The notes under the pieces: generated by a model | Database searches by the model: none | Told to the model about the DNA's origin: nothing | What the model saw: only the letters and a program-made list of their open reading frames with translations | Part shown: in pieces, positions 17,916 to 27,185 of the stretch | How positions within the stretch are numbered: position 1 is the stretch's first letter | Layout of the letters: each line of letters begins with the position of its first letter | NCBI GenBank assembly: GCA_037200125.1 | Contig: JBBCGS010000003.1 | Coordinates: 1,054,001-1,118,000, forward strand | Length of the DNA: 64,000 nucleotides | From: JADGHX01 sp037200125 | Lineage (GTDB): Bacteria; Pseudomonadota; Gammaproteobacteria; Steroidobacterales; Steroidobacteraceae | Direction of reading: 5' to 3' | Made by a program: the position numbers and the translations under genes

Positions 17916-18374
17916 ATGGCGACGCCCGTCGGAACCCGAATTCGGAAAGCATATGGCACCGTCCTCAGGGAGTGCCGGAAAGCTGTCCGTCTTTCGCAAG
18001 ACGAGGTACCGGGCATCGGGCGCACGCACGTGTCTTCGCTCGAGCAAGGCCGCAAGGAGGTGGGCTTGGAGATGCAGTTTGTGCTCTCCGATGGGTTGGG
18101 TGTCACTGTGAGCGCGATGCTCGATCGAACGGAGCGGCTGGTTCGCTCGAGTGCCACGCTTGAACGCTTCGAACGGCTGAGCAAAGCAAAGATTCTGATG
18201 GGGAGCGATACGTGCCCGAAATGCGGAGCCGTGTACGCGGTGTTCGCGCGCACCTCGAAAGCTCGCGCGCGCGACAAGTACAAGTGTCTGTATTGCGGAC
18301 AATTGCTGGGTTCGTGGCGCCTGCCGTTCGAGTTGATCTACGAAACGGAGCGCTTGCCGCCGCGCGTGAAGTGA
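17916..18374 (+). CDS. XRE-family helix-turn-helix regulator with C-terminal zinc ribbon
   Basis: A 152-residue protein. Residues 12-70 fit the XRE HTH pattern (LRECRKAVRLSQDEV, HVSSLEQGRKEVGLEMQFVL). Residues 97-130 hold two CxxC pairs, CPKCG and CLYCG, spaced as in a zinc ribbon. The combination suggests a DNA-binding regulator with a metal-binding or additional nucleic-acid-binding tail. Start ATG 17916 was chosen because the HTH begins right after it; ATG 17898 is possible. Its stop overlaps a possible small frame by 4 bp. Confidence 0.65.
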   Translation: MATPVGTRIRKAYGTVLRECRKAVRLSQDEVPGIGRTHVSSLEQGRKEVGLEMQFVLSDGLGVTVSAMLDRTERLVRSSATLERFERLSKAKILMGSDTCPKCGAVYAVFARTSKARARDKYKCLYCGQLLGSWRLPFELIYETERLPPRVK

Positions 18375-18523
18375 TCCGGTTTCAGTACGACCCAGAGGGC
18401 TTCGCGTGGGAAAAGCTCATTCGAGAGATTGAAGACACTCGCAAGGGAGGGGCAGCGACTGGCGCCAGAAGCCGTCAGCTCGTGGGTTTCGCGGTCAAGT
18501 GGCAGCAGCGAGTGAGCCACTGA
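18371..18523 (+). CDS. possible 50-residue small protein coupled to the XRE gene
   Basis: A GTG at 18371 overlaps the XRE stop codon as GTGA and opens a 50-residue frame with mixed charged and aromatic content (IRFQYDPEGFAWEKLIREIE, GFAVKWQQRV). The overlap geometry is that of translationally coupled genes elsewhere in this window. No family is recognised, and the frame could be fortuitous. Confidence 0.3.
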   Translation: MIRFQYDPEGFAWEKLIREIEDTRKGGAATGARSRQLVGFAVKWQQRVSH

Positions 18524-18545
18524 CGAACCAAGTTGCGGAGTACGT

Positions 18546-18836
18546 TTATGTTGGTAGTGAATCCGATCCGTCCACACCCGAGTTCAACGAGTACGGTCTG
18601 CGTTCCATTGCATCGATGAATCCCGACAACATCATGGAATCACTCGCGCGTGCAGCGCAAGGGCTCAAGGACAGAGGCAGGTCGAACCCAGCGATGTCCT
18701 CGAACATCATCAGCACGATGTCGTGGAACTGGATACGACCCGGAGCCAACCCGAAATCCTCGAAGAAGATGGTAGCGAGACGCTCGATTTGTTCGTCATC
18801 GAGTGAGTGAGCGGATCGGCTATCGAAGGAGCCCAT
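18546..18836 (-). CDS. hypothetical protein
   Basis: A 96-residue frame from ATG 18836; the frame remains open to a TTG at 18875. The segment SLDDEQIERLATIFFEDFGL followed by HDIVLMMFEDIAGFDLP reads like real acidic helical protein. No family is recognised. It points leftwards, away from the SDR gene. Codon use is less GC3-biased than in backbone genes, in keeping with foreign origin. Confidence 0.4.
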   Translation of the reverse strand: MGSFDSRSAHSLDDEQIERLATIFFEDFGLAPGRIQFHDIVLMMFEDIAGFDLPLSLSPCAARASDSMMLSGFIDAMERRPYSLNSGVDGSDSLPT

Positions 18837-18902
18837 CCATTCCGAAGCGTCCCGTGGACGTCGGATGAACAGCAACCCGGCGCCGCCATCCGACGGACTG
18901 CG

Positions 18903-19676
18903 TTACTTCGTGGTGTAGCCGCCGTTGACCAGAATAGTCTGCCCCGTCATCCACCACCCGTCCGAGACCAGAAAACGAATGAAGGGCACGATGTCTTCGA
19001 TGTCGGTCAACCCCGTCTTCGAGAACGAAGACAGTGCCGCCGCCGTCTTGTGGTAGGCCACGGCATCGACGCCTTCAGCGGGGTAGAAGAAGGGAGTGTC
19101 CATCGGACCTGGGCCGATCGCCGTCACTGAGATGCCGCGCTCGCCCAACTCTTTCGAAGCGGCGCGCGTGAAGTGTTCCACCGGAGCCTTGAGGCCGGCA
19201 TACGCTGCATAGAAGGGTGTGAACGCGCCCAGCAGCGAGGTCACCACGGTGACGATCTTGCCGTTGTCGTTTATATGCCGGCCGCTTTCCTTTAGAAAGA
19301 AGAAAGCGGATTTGGAATTGATGGCGCTCATCTCGTCGTATTCCGCTTCGGTGATCTCGACGAGTGGCTTCTTCAGCACCTTGCCCACGGTGTTGACGGC
19401 GATATCCGGCCTGCCCACGGCGGCGATGACGTCCGAGAAGAGTTTCTCCATCGCGCCCGCCGTAGTGAGATCGGCCTGCAGTGCGACAGCCTTTGCGCCG
19501 GCCGCCTTGACCGCCGCGACCGTCTGGTCAGCGGCGCTCTTCGTAGCGACGCTGTTGTAGTGAATCGCCACGGCCTGCGCACCCTGAGCGGCAAGATCGC
19601 GCGCGATCAGTCCGCCCAAGTTCTTTGCTCCACCGGCAATGAGGACGGTCTTGCCCTTGATGGCATGTTTGCTCAT
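18903..19676 (-). CDS. short-chain dehydrogenase/reductase
   Basis: A 257-residue classical-type SDR oxidoreductase. The N-terminal Rossmann motif reads IAGGAKNLGGLIARDLA, a Gly-rich variant of TGxxxGxG. The NTVG segment (residues 95-98) replaces the usual NNAG, and the catalytic pair YAGLK is present at about residues 164-168 after a serine-containing strand (VTSLLGAF). The C-terminus MTGQTILVNGGYT is typical. The substrate is unknown. It is divergent from a LysR-type regulator across 156 bp, the usual arrangement for LysR control of the neighbouring enzyme. Confidence 0.9.
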   Translation of the reverse strand: MSKHAIKGKTVLIAGGAKNLGGLIARDLAAQGAQAVAIHYNSVATKSAADQTVAAVKAAGAKAVALQADLTTAGAMEKLFSDVIAAVGRPDIAVNTVGKVLKKPLVEITEAEYDEMSAINSKSAFFFLKESGRHINDNGKIVTVVTSLLGAFTPFYAAYAGLKAPVEHFTRAASKELGERGISVTAIGPGPMDTPFFYPAEGVDAVAYHKTAAALSSFSKTGLTDIEDIVPFIRFLVSDGWWMTGQTILVNGGYTTK

Positions 19677-19832
19677 GGTTGCGTTGCTTCCCAAGCTGCG
19701 GCCGCCGCACGACGCGGTTGTGCCTTCTGATTGCACGATACATCCGCTAGATTTACCGCATAAAGTACCTGGCTGTGACATGACCTGTCAGCGCAGGCGA
19801 ACAATCGGTGTCCGGCTCGTGCTCGAGGTTCC

Positions 19833-20732
19833 GTGGATCGCATCGACCTTTTTCGGGTTTTCGCGCGCGTCGTGGAGTGCGCCAGCTTTACGCGTGCGGC
19901 AGTGGCGCTAGAACTGCCGCGATCTTCTGTATCCGCAGCGGTGCAGGAGCTGGAAGCGCGGATAGGTGCGCGGCTTCTATACCGGACCACGCGCAACGTG
20001 TCGCTCACCCATGACGGCGCGCTCTTCTACGAACGCTGCCTGCGACTCATCGCGGAGGTTGAGGAAACCGAGGGCCTGTTCCGGCAAACGAACGTCAGCC
20101 CGCGTGGGCGGCTGCGCGTGGATGTGCCCGGCCGCGTCGGCCGGTTGATCGTCGCTCCAGCGCTCCCGGAATTTCTGGCGCGCTTTCCTGGAATCGACAT
20201 CGATCTCGGCGTTACTGACCGGGCGGTGAATCTTGTGGAGGACCGCGTCGACTGCGCCCTGCGAGTGGGGCCGCTCATAGACTCGGGCCTGGTCGCCCGC
20301 TCCGTTGGCGAGCTTGCGCTGCTCAACGTTGCGAGCCCCGCCTATCTCGCCGCACATGGCATGCCACGCAAGCCCGCAGATCTCGCGTCTCACCTGGCCG
20401 TCAACTATGCATCGCCTTCGAGCGGCCGCCTGGAGAGCTGGGAATGGATCGACGCCGGGCGAGTGCACTCTCTGAGGATGCGCGGCCGAGTTACGGTCAA
20501 CAATGCGGAGGCCTACATCGCCTGCTGTCTTGCCGGTATGGGGCTGATACAGATTCCCGCTTATGACGTTAGAGCTTACCTGCGCGCAGGCGATCTCCTG
20601 GAGGTGATGCCTCGCCATCGTGCTGCGCCAATGCCGATGACGCTGCTTTATCCGCACCGCCAGTACCAGCCCCGAAGACTGCAGGTCTTTGTGGAATGGC
20701 TGATGGTGTTGCTGAAGCGCGATCTTCTGTGA
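19833..20732 (+). CDS. LysR-type transcriptional regulator
   Basis: A 299-residue regulator with an N-terminal winged HTH (residues 1-60; ARVVECASFTRAAVALELPR and SVSAAVQELEARIGARLL) and a C-terminal substrate-binding domain from about residue 90 (GRLRVDVPGRVGRLIVAP). The start is a GTG at 19833 with CGAGG 5 bp upstream. It probably controls the divergent SDR gene in response to that enzyme's substrate or product. Its 3' end lies about 70 bp from the point where the neighbouring S9 peptidase loses similarity to its family. Confidence 0.93.
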   Translation: MDRIDLFRVFARVVECASFTRAAVALELPRSSVSAAVQELEARIGARLLYRTTRNVSLTHDGALFYERCLRLIAEVEETEGLFRQTNVSPRGRLRVDVPGRVGRLIVAPALPEFLARFPGIDIDLGVTDRAVNLVEDRVDCALRVGPLIDSGLVARSVGELALLNVASPAYLAAHGMPRKPADLASHLAVNYASPSSGRLESWEWIDAGRVHSLRMRGRVTVNNAEAYIACCLAGMGLIQIPAYDVRAYLRAGDLLEVMPRHRAAPMPMTLLYPHRQYQPRRLQVFVEWLMVLLKRDLL

Positions 20733-22305
20733 AAGGCCGATCTCGCGATCGTGTTCGAGAACTTCGGGCCGGCTCTGCCACGTGTTCAGTGACGTGGTGC
20801 GACTCACGTTCGGTCACGTCATCCTGCATGAGGCCGCCCCACTGCTTGCGACCGGCCGCCTCCCATGCCACGCCAAAACCCGTCGAGCCACGAAACTGCG
20901 GTTGAAGCACGGCGTAACCCCGCACGGCGAGGAACTGTGCCCACCAATCGAACGTGTAGTCGTCGCGCGATTCGGGGCCGCCGTGCGGCAATACCACCAA
21001 CGGCAGACTCTTACCGTCCGAGCCCGGGGGAATCGTGAGATAGGCCGGCACCGATGCCCCGTCCCGCGCCTTGTAACTGATGGCTCGAACTTCGCCGAGC
21101 TTTGCGTTGATGAGCGCGGGATAGGCTTCACCCACCGTATCCGCCGTGCCCTTCGCGAAGTCGACGAAGTAGTACACCGGCGGGCTCGAAGCGTCATCTA
21201 CCTGCGCGAGCACGCGCTTGCCGTCTTCCGAACGGCCGTACACCGCCACCCGTTTGTCCTTGAACGCGCGGGCGACATTTCGAAAGCGCTTCTCCGCGTC
21301 CTTGTCGAGCCAGCGCAGCGGCTGCTCTGCGCCGCCGAGCGACGCGCTCACCGGCGTACGGGTGATGCGATCGTAAAAAATGTCCAGGACGTCGTTCGCT
21401 TCATCCTCGAGCAACGATGCGCCTTCGGAGGAACCGTCGAGCGGCAACATCCACAAGCTGCTTCGGCCCGCGGAAGTCGTCGATGAGATGACGATGCTCT
21501 TCTCATCCGACGTCAGGCCATAGACATCGCGCGTGCCTTCGTCCTTCGAGCGGAAAATCTCTTTCCACCCCGTGCCGACCTTGGCTTCGATCGTGAACAC
21601 CGCCGAGGCGGGATTCCATTCACTGCGCGCCACCGGCTCGCCGTTCTTGTTCACCACCCAGTCGCGGGTGAACGCTGTGCCGGATTCGATGGGCGACCCT
21701 TTCCCCGTTCGGGTATCCACCTCGAACACGTACGACACCCAGCCCTCGTCCTGCCGGCCGACGCTCAGGCGCGAGCCGGTCTGCTGGCGCGCCTTCAACG
21801 CCGAGAAGTCGAACGTCGACATGATGACGGTCTTCGGCTTCGGCGTGCGCCACGCCAGCAGCGTCGCGCCGGTGACTAGCACTCGCGAGCCGCCGCCCAT
21901 CAGCAGCATGCTCGTTTTGCCGGTATTCGCGTCGACGGCGAAGGTGCGATAGACCTCGTAGTGATCGGCGGCGTTTCGCTCGCCGTACGTGGCGAACAGG
22001 CTGGCCGTCATGAGCAACGTTTCGTTGTCCGCCCAGGTGAGCGAACGCAACTTCAGGTCGTGATCGAGGCCGACGACGCGTTTGTCGGAACGCGCTTCCA
22101 GATCGTAGATCACTACGTGGGGACCCTTCGCGTCCGGCTGGCTCCAGGCGAGGAGCTTCCCGTCGGGACTCATCTCCACTTCGCTCACCGCCGGCAGTGC
22201 GCCGAATGCCTCGACAGGTAGCGCGTCAGCGGCGCGAAGAGGAGTGATGGGAGCGAGCACGATCGAAGCGAGAACCAGGCGAGCCGCGAAGCGGGGTGCG
22301 TCCAT
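20569..22305 (-). pseudogene. S9 (prolyl oligopeptidase) family peptidase lacking its catalytic end
   Basis: A signal peptide (LVLASIVLAPITPLRA) is followed by the beta-propeller region (VSEVEMSPDGKLLAWSQPDA, LRSLTWADNETLLMTA) and the start of the alpha/beta hydrolase domain (PLVVLPHGGPESRDDYTFDW, LQPQFRGSTGFG). Similarity stops after WGGLMQDDVT at about 20803. The nucleophile segment GxSxGG and the catalytic Asp and His that should follow are absent from every frame, because only about 70 bp remain before the end of the LysR gene. The last 80 residues as read are shadow coding over LysR. The product cannot be an active peptidase. Confidence 0.8.
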
Positions 22306-22573
22306 GTGCCGAACCGTCTATTTTTCTGGTGCGCGAATGGTAGCTCAACCTGTACCGAGACAAGGAGTGCCATGTGGCGCGATATGACAAGCCCCTTTAT
22401 CCGCGGAGCGCCCCCTGTATGCGCATGGCGGCAGGCTCAGTAGCTATCGCGATCGGCCCAGCGTCTGTCCCGCCAGCGCGGGATACGCATCTCCGATGCC
22501 CTCCGGGTGACACCAGCGCGCCAGCAAGTTCACACAGCTTCACTCGATGCCGGAGTAAGCGAACACCGCCTGG

Positions 22574-23053
22574 TCAGAGCGCGTCCGCAACGTCCTGCAT
22601 GAGCCCCTTATCCTGCGGCTTGGTCGGAGGGGGATAGCGCTTGATCACCTTGCCATCGCGCCCAATCAGGAATTTTTCGAAATTCCATTCGATATCGCCA
22701 GCGACACCGGTGTCAGCTGAAGTGAGAAAGCGATACAGCGCATGGCGATTCACGCCATTCACGTCGAGCTTGCCGCTCAGGGGGAACGTGACGTCATAGG
22801 TAGTGCTGCAGAACTGCGCGATCTGCTGCTCCGTGCCCGGTTCCTGCGCACCGAACTGATTGCATGGGAATCCGACGACAGCGAAGTTCTGATCGTGCAG
22901 CTCTCGATAGAGCGCCTCGAGGCCCTCGTACTGGGGTGTGAGCCCGCAGCGGCTCGCCACGTTGACCGCCAACACCACTTTCCCCCGCAGCGGGCCAAGC
23001 AGATCCGGCGTGCCATCGATGCTCTGGACCGGGATGTCGAAGAATGTGGTCAT
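22574..23053 (-). CDS. glutathione peroxidase (cysteine type)
   Basis: Reduces hydrogen peroxide and organic hydroperoxides with glutathione or thioredoxin. The 159-residue protein has catalytic cysteine in VNVASRCGLTPQYEGLEAL, the block GFPCNQFGAQEPG and the tryptophan motif WNFEKFLIGRDGKVIKRY, so the Cys/Gln/Trp triad is present. Start ATG 23053 gives MTTFFDIPV, usual for the family. No signal peptide is seen, so it acts in the cytoplasm. It stands alone, with 84 bp to the downstream stop of the CapK-like gene. Confidence 0.94.
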   Translation of the reverse strand: MTTFFDIPVQSIDGTPDLLGPLRGKVVLAVNVASRCGLTPQYEGLEALYRELHDQNFAVVGFPCNQFGAQEPGTEQQIAQFCSTTYDVTFPLSGKLDVNGVNRHALYRFLTSADTGVAGDIEWNFEKFLIGRDGKVIKRYPPPTKPQDKGLMQDVADAL

Positions 23054-23137
23054 GCGTGCGGCTCCTGATTTGCAGGCGCCAGTCATACGACATCCGTGGT
23101 GACAGCGTCTACCGGAACCGGGCGCGCGGCCCGTCGA

Positions 23138-24490
23138 CTACGATCTTCCGCTGTACTCGTTCACGATCCAGCGGTATTTGTGCGCCGACGTGCGCGCGAT
23201 ATCGTCGACCTCGCGAATCGTGACGCTGATGTCCGGATCCACGAGTTCGCGAACGTTCTGCACCAGCCGGCTGCGCTGGGCCTGGCCATAGCCCGCCGCC
23301 GGCACCACCCGAATCTCCCACGCGCCGGCTCCGACCTGCGCTACCTGCGAGCGCTGGATTCCGTGCAGGGATTTGAAGATGAATGTCACGACAGAGGGGC
23401 TGATCCGCTGCCCGCGCGCACCGTAGAGCGTGTCCTCGAATTTTCCGGTAACCGGCTCAATGAGCGGATACGTGCGCCCACACGGGCAGCTCTCCGCACG
23501 CCAGCGTGTGCGATCCGAAACGCGGTAGCGCACAAGCGGCATCACCGTGTTGTGGAACGTGGTGCCTACGATGTGGCCATCACCCTTCGTGGGCATGCCG
23601 TCGTCATCGACGATCTCGACGTGGGCGTAATCCGTGTTGACGTGCAAGTTGCCGCGCTCGCATTCCGAGGCGTACGCCACGCGTTCCGCCATCCCGTAAT
23701 ACTCCATGACGCGAGCGCCGAGCCTCGCTTCGATGAGTTGGCGCTGGTGCGGATACAGCGGCTCCGACGCCGTGAACACGTATGGAATCTTCAACGACGC
23801 GTTACGTTGTTCCAGCAGCAACGCAAGCTCGTATGCCGTGGACGGATAAGCCTGCAGCAGGAACGGCGAGAACCTCTCGAGCTCCTCTATCAACGCGTCC
23901 ACACACGGCTCGCGCAAGTGACGCGACGAGAGCACCAGCTGGTTGTTGTAGCGGTTGTGAAACCAGTACGGCGGCGCGGATTTGCTGATCGGCACGACGG
24001 TGTCGCCGCGAAGGTATGCGCGCGGCATCCCCGGACGGTAACCGGCCCAGCGAAACTGTCGCTCGATGAACGCGCTCTCCCACAGCACGGAGTCGAGGCT
24101 GCGATACACCTTTAAAGGAGTACCCGACGTGCCACTCGTGCGCCCCACGGCAGCCCAACGAGTACCTGACTGCGGGTAATGATCTTCAGACCGGCCGAGC
24201 AGGTCCGTGCGATCGAGGATCGGGAAACGCGCCGCCAACGCCTCGCGCGCACTGGCCGCGTCGAAGTCGACCTTCACGGATCGGTAGCGGGGGATCTGCC
24301 GGATTGCGGCCTTCAGCGTATCGAAGAGCAGCTGATCCGTGACCGCGCGTAATTCTTCCGCCGGGAGGCGCTCATTGGCGAGGAGCGAGCGAACGCGGCG
24401 CTCACCAACCGTGCTTTCCCGAACCAGAAAGCGCAGGCCGTAGCGCACCTCGTTGCTCAAGTCGTTTCGCAGCTCGGCGAGACCGCTCAT
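23138..24490 (-). CDS. phenylacetate-CoA ligase / CapK-like adenylate-forming enzyme
   Basis: A 450-residue member of the AMP-binding family that contains PaaK, coenzyme F390 synthetase and CapK. The ATP motif is GRTSGTSGTPLKVY, followed by the adenine region RVMEYYGMAERVAYASEC and VRYRVSDRTRW. CapK-like members are commonly found in surface polysaccharide loci, and a SAM-dependent methyltransferase lies immediately upstream here. True phenylacetate degradation is unlikely, as no other paa gene is near. The acid substrate is unknown. Confidence 0.82.
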   Translation of the reverse strand: MSGLAELRNDLSNEVRYGLRFLVRESTVGERRVRSLLANERLPAEELRAVTDQLLFDTLKAAIRQIPRYRSVKVDFDAASAREALAARFPILDRTDLLGRSEDHYPQSGTRWAAVGRTSGTSGTPLKVYRSLDSVLWESAFIERQFRWAGYRPGMPRAYLRGDTVVPISKSAPPYWFHNRYNNQLVLSSRHLREPCVDALIEELERFSPFLLQAYPSTAYELALLLEQRNASLKIPYVFTASEPLYPHQRQLIEARLGARVMEYYGMAERVAYASECERGNLHVNTDYAHVEIVDDDGMPTKGDGHIVGTTFHNTVMPLVRYRVSDRTRWRAESCPCGRTYPLIEPVTGKFEDTLYGARGQRISPSVVTFIFKSLHGIQRSQVAQVGAGAWEIRVVPAAGYGQAQRSRLVQNVRELVDPDISVTIREVDDIARTSAHKYRWIVNEYSGRS

Positions 24491-24563
24491 CCGTCATCCG
24501 CATGGTCTTTGAGCGGAGACGTAGCAAGGGCCATACCCATGGCGGGCGCCCCGCTGAGGCGCC

Positions 24564-25237
24564 TTAGCGCAGGCGAGTCGCCGTCACCACCATCGACTTC
24601 CACAGCCACGGCAGCCGGCCCGCGCCCAGGAACCGGAATTCACCGAAGCCGCTCTCGGCCAGCAGCGCTGTCAGAGTGGCGTAAGACCAGAACTTGATAT
24701 GACCGCCATCCCACAGCGCGGTGAAGTGCTTGTCGAGTGAGCCCGTCAGCGCAACGCGAGATTCTTCACGTACCCGTGATACGGCGTGCTCAGCACGAGC
24801 GTGCCACCCACATCGAGCAGTTCCTTCGCACGCTCTACGAAGACTCGGGGCGCGTACAGGTGCTCGACGACCTCAGTCGAAACGACCGCGTCCCATCCGC
24901 TACCGAACGTCGTCGCCAGATCGTCGTAGACGGACAGATTCTCGACCCGCACGGCTTCGCCGAGCGACCGTCGCGCGATCTCCACACCACCCGGGCTGAG
25001 CTCGCAGCCTGCCACTCCATATCCGCGACTTCGCAGCGTGCGCAGTAGCGCGCCGTTGCCGCAGCCGGCGTCGAATACCCGCACGGAACCGGGCCGTGTG
25101 GCGTCGGGAGGCGCGGTTTCGTCCAGCGCCCGGATCACCACGTCATCCAGATAAGCGTGTGAATGCTCGGGAGTGGCCTCTGACCACCCGTAATCAGCGG
25201 GTGAAGTGCCTTCTATTGTTGTGCTCACGGCCGGCAT
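24564..25237 (-). pseudogene. class I SAM-dependent methyltransferase, frameshifted as sequenced
   Basis: The ATG at 25237 starts a methyltransferase with the SAM-binding motif VRVFDAGCGNGALLRTL, the acidic strand AGCELSPGGVEIARR and VVSTEVVEHLYAPR, resembling UbiG/SmtA-type enzymes. The frame closes early near 24765 after YHGYVKNLALR. In the next frame the expected continuation follows directly (TGSLDKHFTALWDGGHIKFW) and ends at 24564 with a normal family C-terminus. A single indel in GCGTTGCGCTGACG explains the break. It is adjacent to the CapK-like gene and probably acts on the same product. Confidence 0.75.
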
Positions 25238-25252
25238 GCTACGCGGCCGATG

Positions 25253-25651
25253 TTAAGGATTCGTCGCAGCCATCCCTACGGATGCCGGAAGCTCCCCCCA
25301 CCGCTTCGCAAGGAAACGCTCGCCGTGGATGCCGAACACGGCATCGTCGTGCAGGATCGCGCGCTTGAGGAACGCTTCCGGCGGATACGTCGAGTTGCCG
25401 CGCTCCTCCGTCGTGATCAAGCCATGGAGCCTGCGGTGCGGGGCCGCGCTCTGGCTGCCAGCGACTTCCAGCGCCTGCACTCCGGAATGGGTCCAGCCGA
25501 ATGACGCCGGATCCGCAGCCCGCGTGTCGTACATATCGATCGGAAGCGCCAGGCGCAGCGACGCGACGGGCGACTCGCCCCCGCCACCGCACGCGGCGAG
25601 GCCAACGCCCAACAGCACGCCGACTCCAAAGGCTCGCGAGGTCCGCGACAT
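25253..25651 (-). CDS. hypothetical lipoprotein
   Basis: A 132-residue frame with a clear lipoprotein signal, GVLLGVGLAACGGGG, so the mature protein starts at the cysteine with a Gly-rich tether. The rest (LPIDMYDTRAADPASFGW, AFLKRAILHDDAVFGIHGER) is not recognised. It is short for the kinds of protein it resembles and could be a truncated longer lipoprotein. It ends 16 bp before the methyltransferase start. Confidence 0.5.
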   Translation of the reverse strand: MSRTSRAFGVGVLLGVGLAACGGGGESPVASLRLALPIDMYDTRAADPASFGWTHSGVQALEVAGSQSAAPHRRLHGLITTEERGNSTYPPEAFLKRAILHDDAVFGIHGERFLAKRWGELPASVGMAATNP

Positions 25652-25866
25652 GAGATTGAACTCCCTGGTAAGCGTGTTGTTCGTGCCTTACCTGGAGGGG
25701 ATGCTAGGAGCGTCAGGATCGGAAATCTGTCGCGCCTTTGTAGGCACGACGTACATTCCCGTTACAGACTCGTACGATTGCTCAACAAATGGCTCGAACC
25801 CGGCCTGTCACAATGCGACCGCGAGGCCACGGGCGCACCGCCCGCTCGAGAACACGCTTGTCCACC

Positions 25867-26723
25867 GTGCACCGTCGTTTCAAGAGAATCCTGCTCGCAT
25901 CCTTCCTGATTGCGGCGTGCGCGCAGACATGGGCCGCCGAGACGACCTCATTGCAGTGCCCCGTCGCCTGATTGCGCGGTCGTCGGACAATGGGAGCTCA
26001 GCGCTTCGTTCGGCTTCGGCCAGCGTTCAAATCCCGTCGAAGGCAAGTCCGACATTCCGCTCGTCGTGATCCCGCACGTCAGCTGGTACGGGAAGCGCTT
26101 CTTCCTGGAGAACCTGGAGGTCGGGTACACACTTCACGACGGCGAGGCGAACACGTTCAACCTCATCGCGTCACCCGGCTACGATCGCGTCTTCTTCTAT
26201 CGAAGTGATCTGCAGAACATTTTTGTCGCGGGCATCCCGGGCAGTGCGATGACGACAGCGGCGGGAGCCCTCGTGCCGTCGGAGGGTCGGGAGTTCGAGG
26301 TGAAGAATCGCCACACGACGTACCTTGCCGGTCCGGAGTGGAGCTTCGACTACGGGTCGGTGACGGGCCAGGTGAACGCGCTTCGTGAGGTGACGGGCGA
26401 GCACAACGGCTACGAAGTGCGCGCCGCGCTCGCGGCGCCGCTGATCACCACGGCGAAGGATTCGCTCGTCGCGAGCGCCGGGCTCACGTGGAAGAGCCGG
26501 GAGACGGTGCGTTACTACTATGGAGTCGATGGCCTGTACGAACCCGGCTCGGCGCTGAAACCCGTTCATCAAGCTGCGCTACGCACGCCCCCTCTCGGAG
26601 CGCTGGACGATCAACGCCTTCGCTCACTATGAGCGCCTCGGAGGCGCCATATCCCACAGCCCCATCATCACCGAAGATCACGTGACGACGGTGTTCGCTG
26701 GCGTCGTATTCAAGGTCCACTAG
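25867..26723 (+). pseudogene. mipA: MipA/OmpV family outer-membrane protein, frameshifted as sequenced
   Basis: MipA/OmpV proteins are outer-membrane barrels, some reported as scaffolds for peptidoglycan hydrolases. A signal sequence (ILLASFLIAACAQTWA) from a GTG at about 25867 is followed, after a frame change near 25965, by GQWELSASFGFGQRSNPVEG, then GKRFFLENLEVGYTLHDGEA and FNLIASPGYDRVFFYRSD. After a second change near 26570 comes the barrel end YERLGGAISHSPI and FAGVVFKVH. All blocks are in family order. It is the first gene of a four-gene module with DUF3019, a response regulator and a sensor kinase. Confidence 0.8.
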
Positions 26724-26724
26724 C

Positions 26725-27141
26725 ATGAAGTGGAAACTCACCCGCCTCGCCGCCGGTTTTCTGATCGCCGCCGCCGCGTCCCGCGGTGCCGGCGCCACAG
26801 CCGATTCCGCCGCCTCGGACATCAGCCTGGAGCTGAGCCCCAAAGTCTGTACGTTGTCCTCCGACGCTGAGAATTGCGACACTGTCGTCACGGCCCACTG
26901 GCACTCGCCGCGTGACGAGTCGCTTTGCCTGCTGATCGTTGGGCAGCCACAAGTGCGGCAGTGCTGGGAAAATCACGCGGAAGGCGTCTACACGGTGCGT
27001 CTCATGTTCGATCGGGATCTGCTCGTGCAGCTGCGCGACCTCGAGCTGCGGAATGTGCTCGCCTCGGAAACGATCGCGGTCATCAAGGAAGCGCTCCGGC
27101 TGCGACGCAAGCGACGTCAGCCGTGGGACATTCTGTCCTGA
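26725..27141 (+). CDS. DUF3019 family periplasmic protein
   Basis: A 138-residue protein with a signal peptide (LAAGFLIAAAASRGAGA). The mature part has three cysteines (KVCTLSSDAENCD and LCLLIVG) and the family-like segment QCWENHAEGVYTVRLMFDRD. It starts 1 bp after the mipA stop. In several gammaproteobacteria DUF3019, MipA and an RstAB-like pair occur together, so it may sense or modulate envelope state for the kinase. The molecular role is unknown. Its frame is intact although both neighbours are interrupted. Confidence 0.82.
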   Translation: MKWKLTRLAAGFLIAAAASRGAGATADSAASDISLELSPKVCTLSSDAENCDTVVTAHWHSPRDESLCLLIVGQPQVRQCWENHAEGVYTVRLMFDRDLLVQLRDLELRNVLASETIAVIKEALRLRRKRRQPWDILS

Positions 27142-27185
27142 GCGCTCCGGACGCGTCGGCCGATCGGCCCCGGGAGCGGCCCAGA

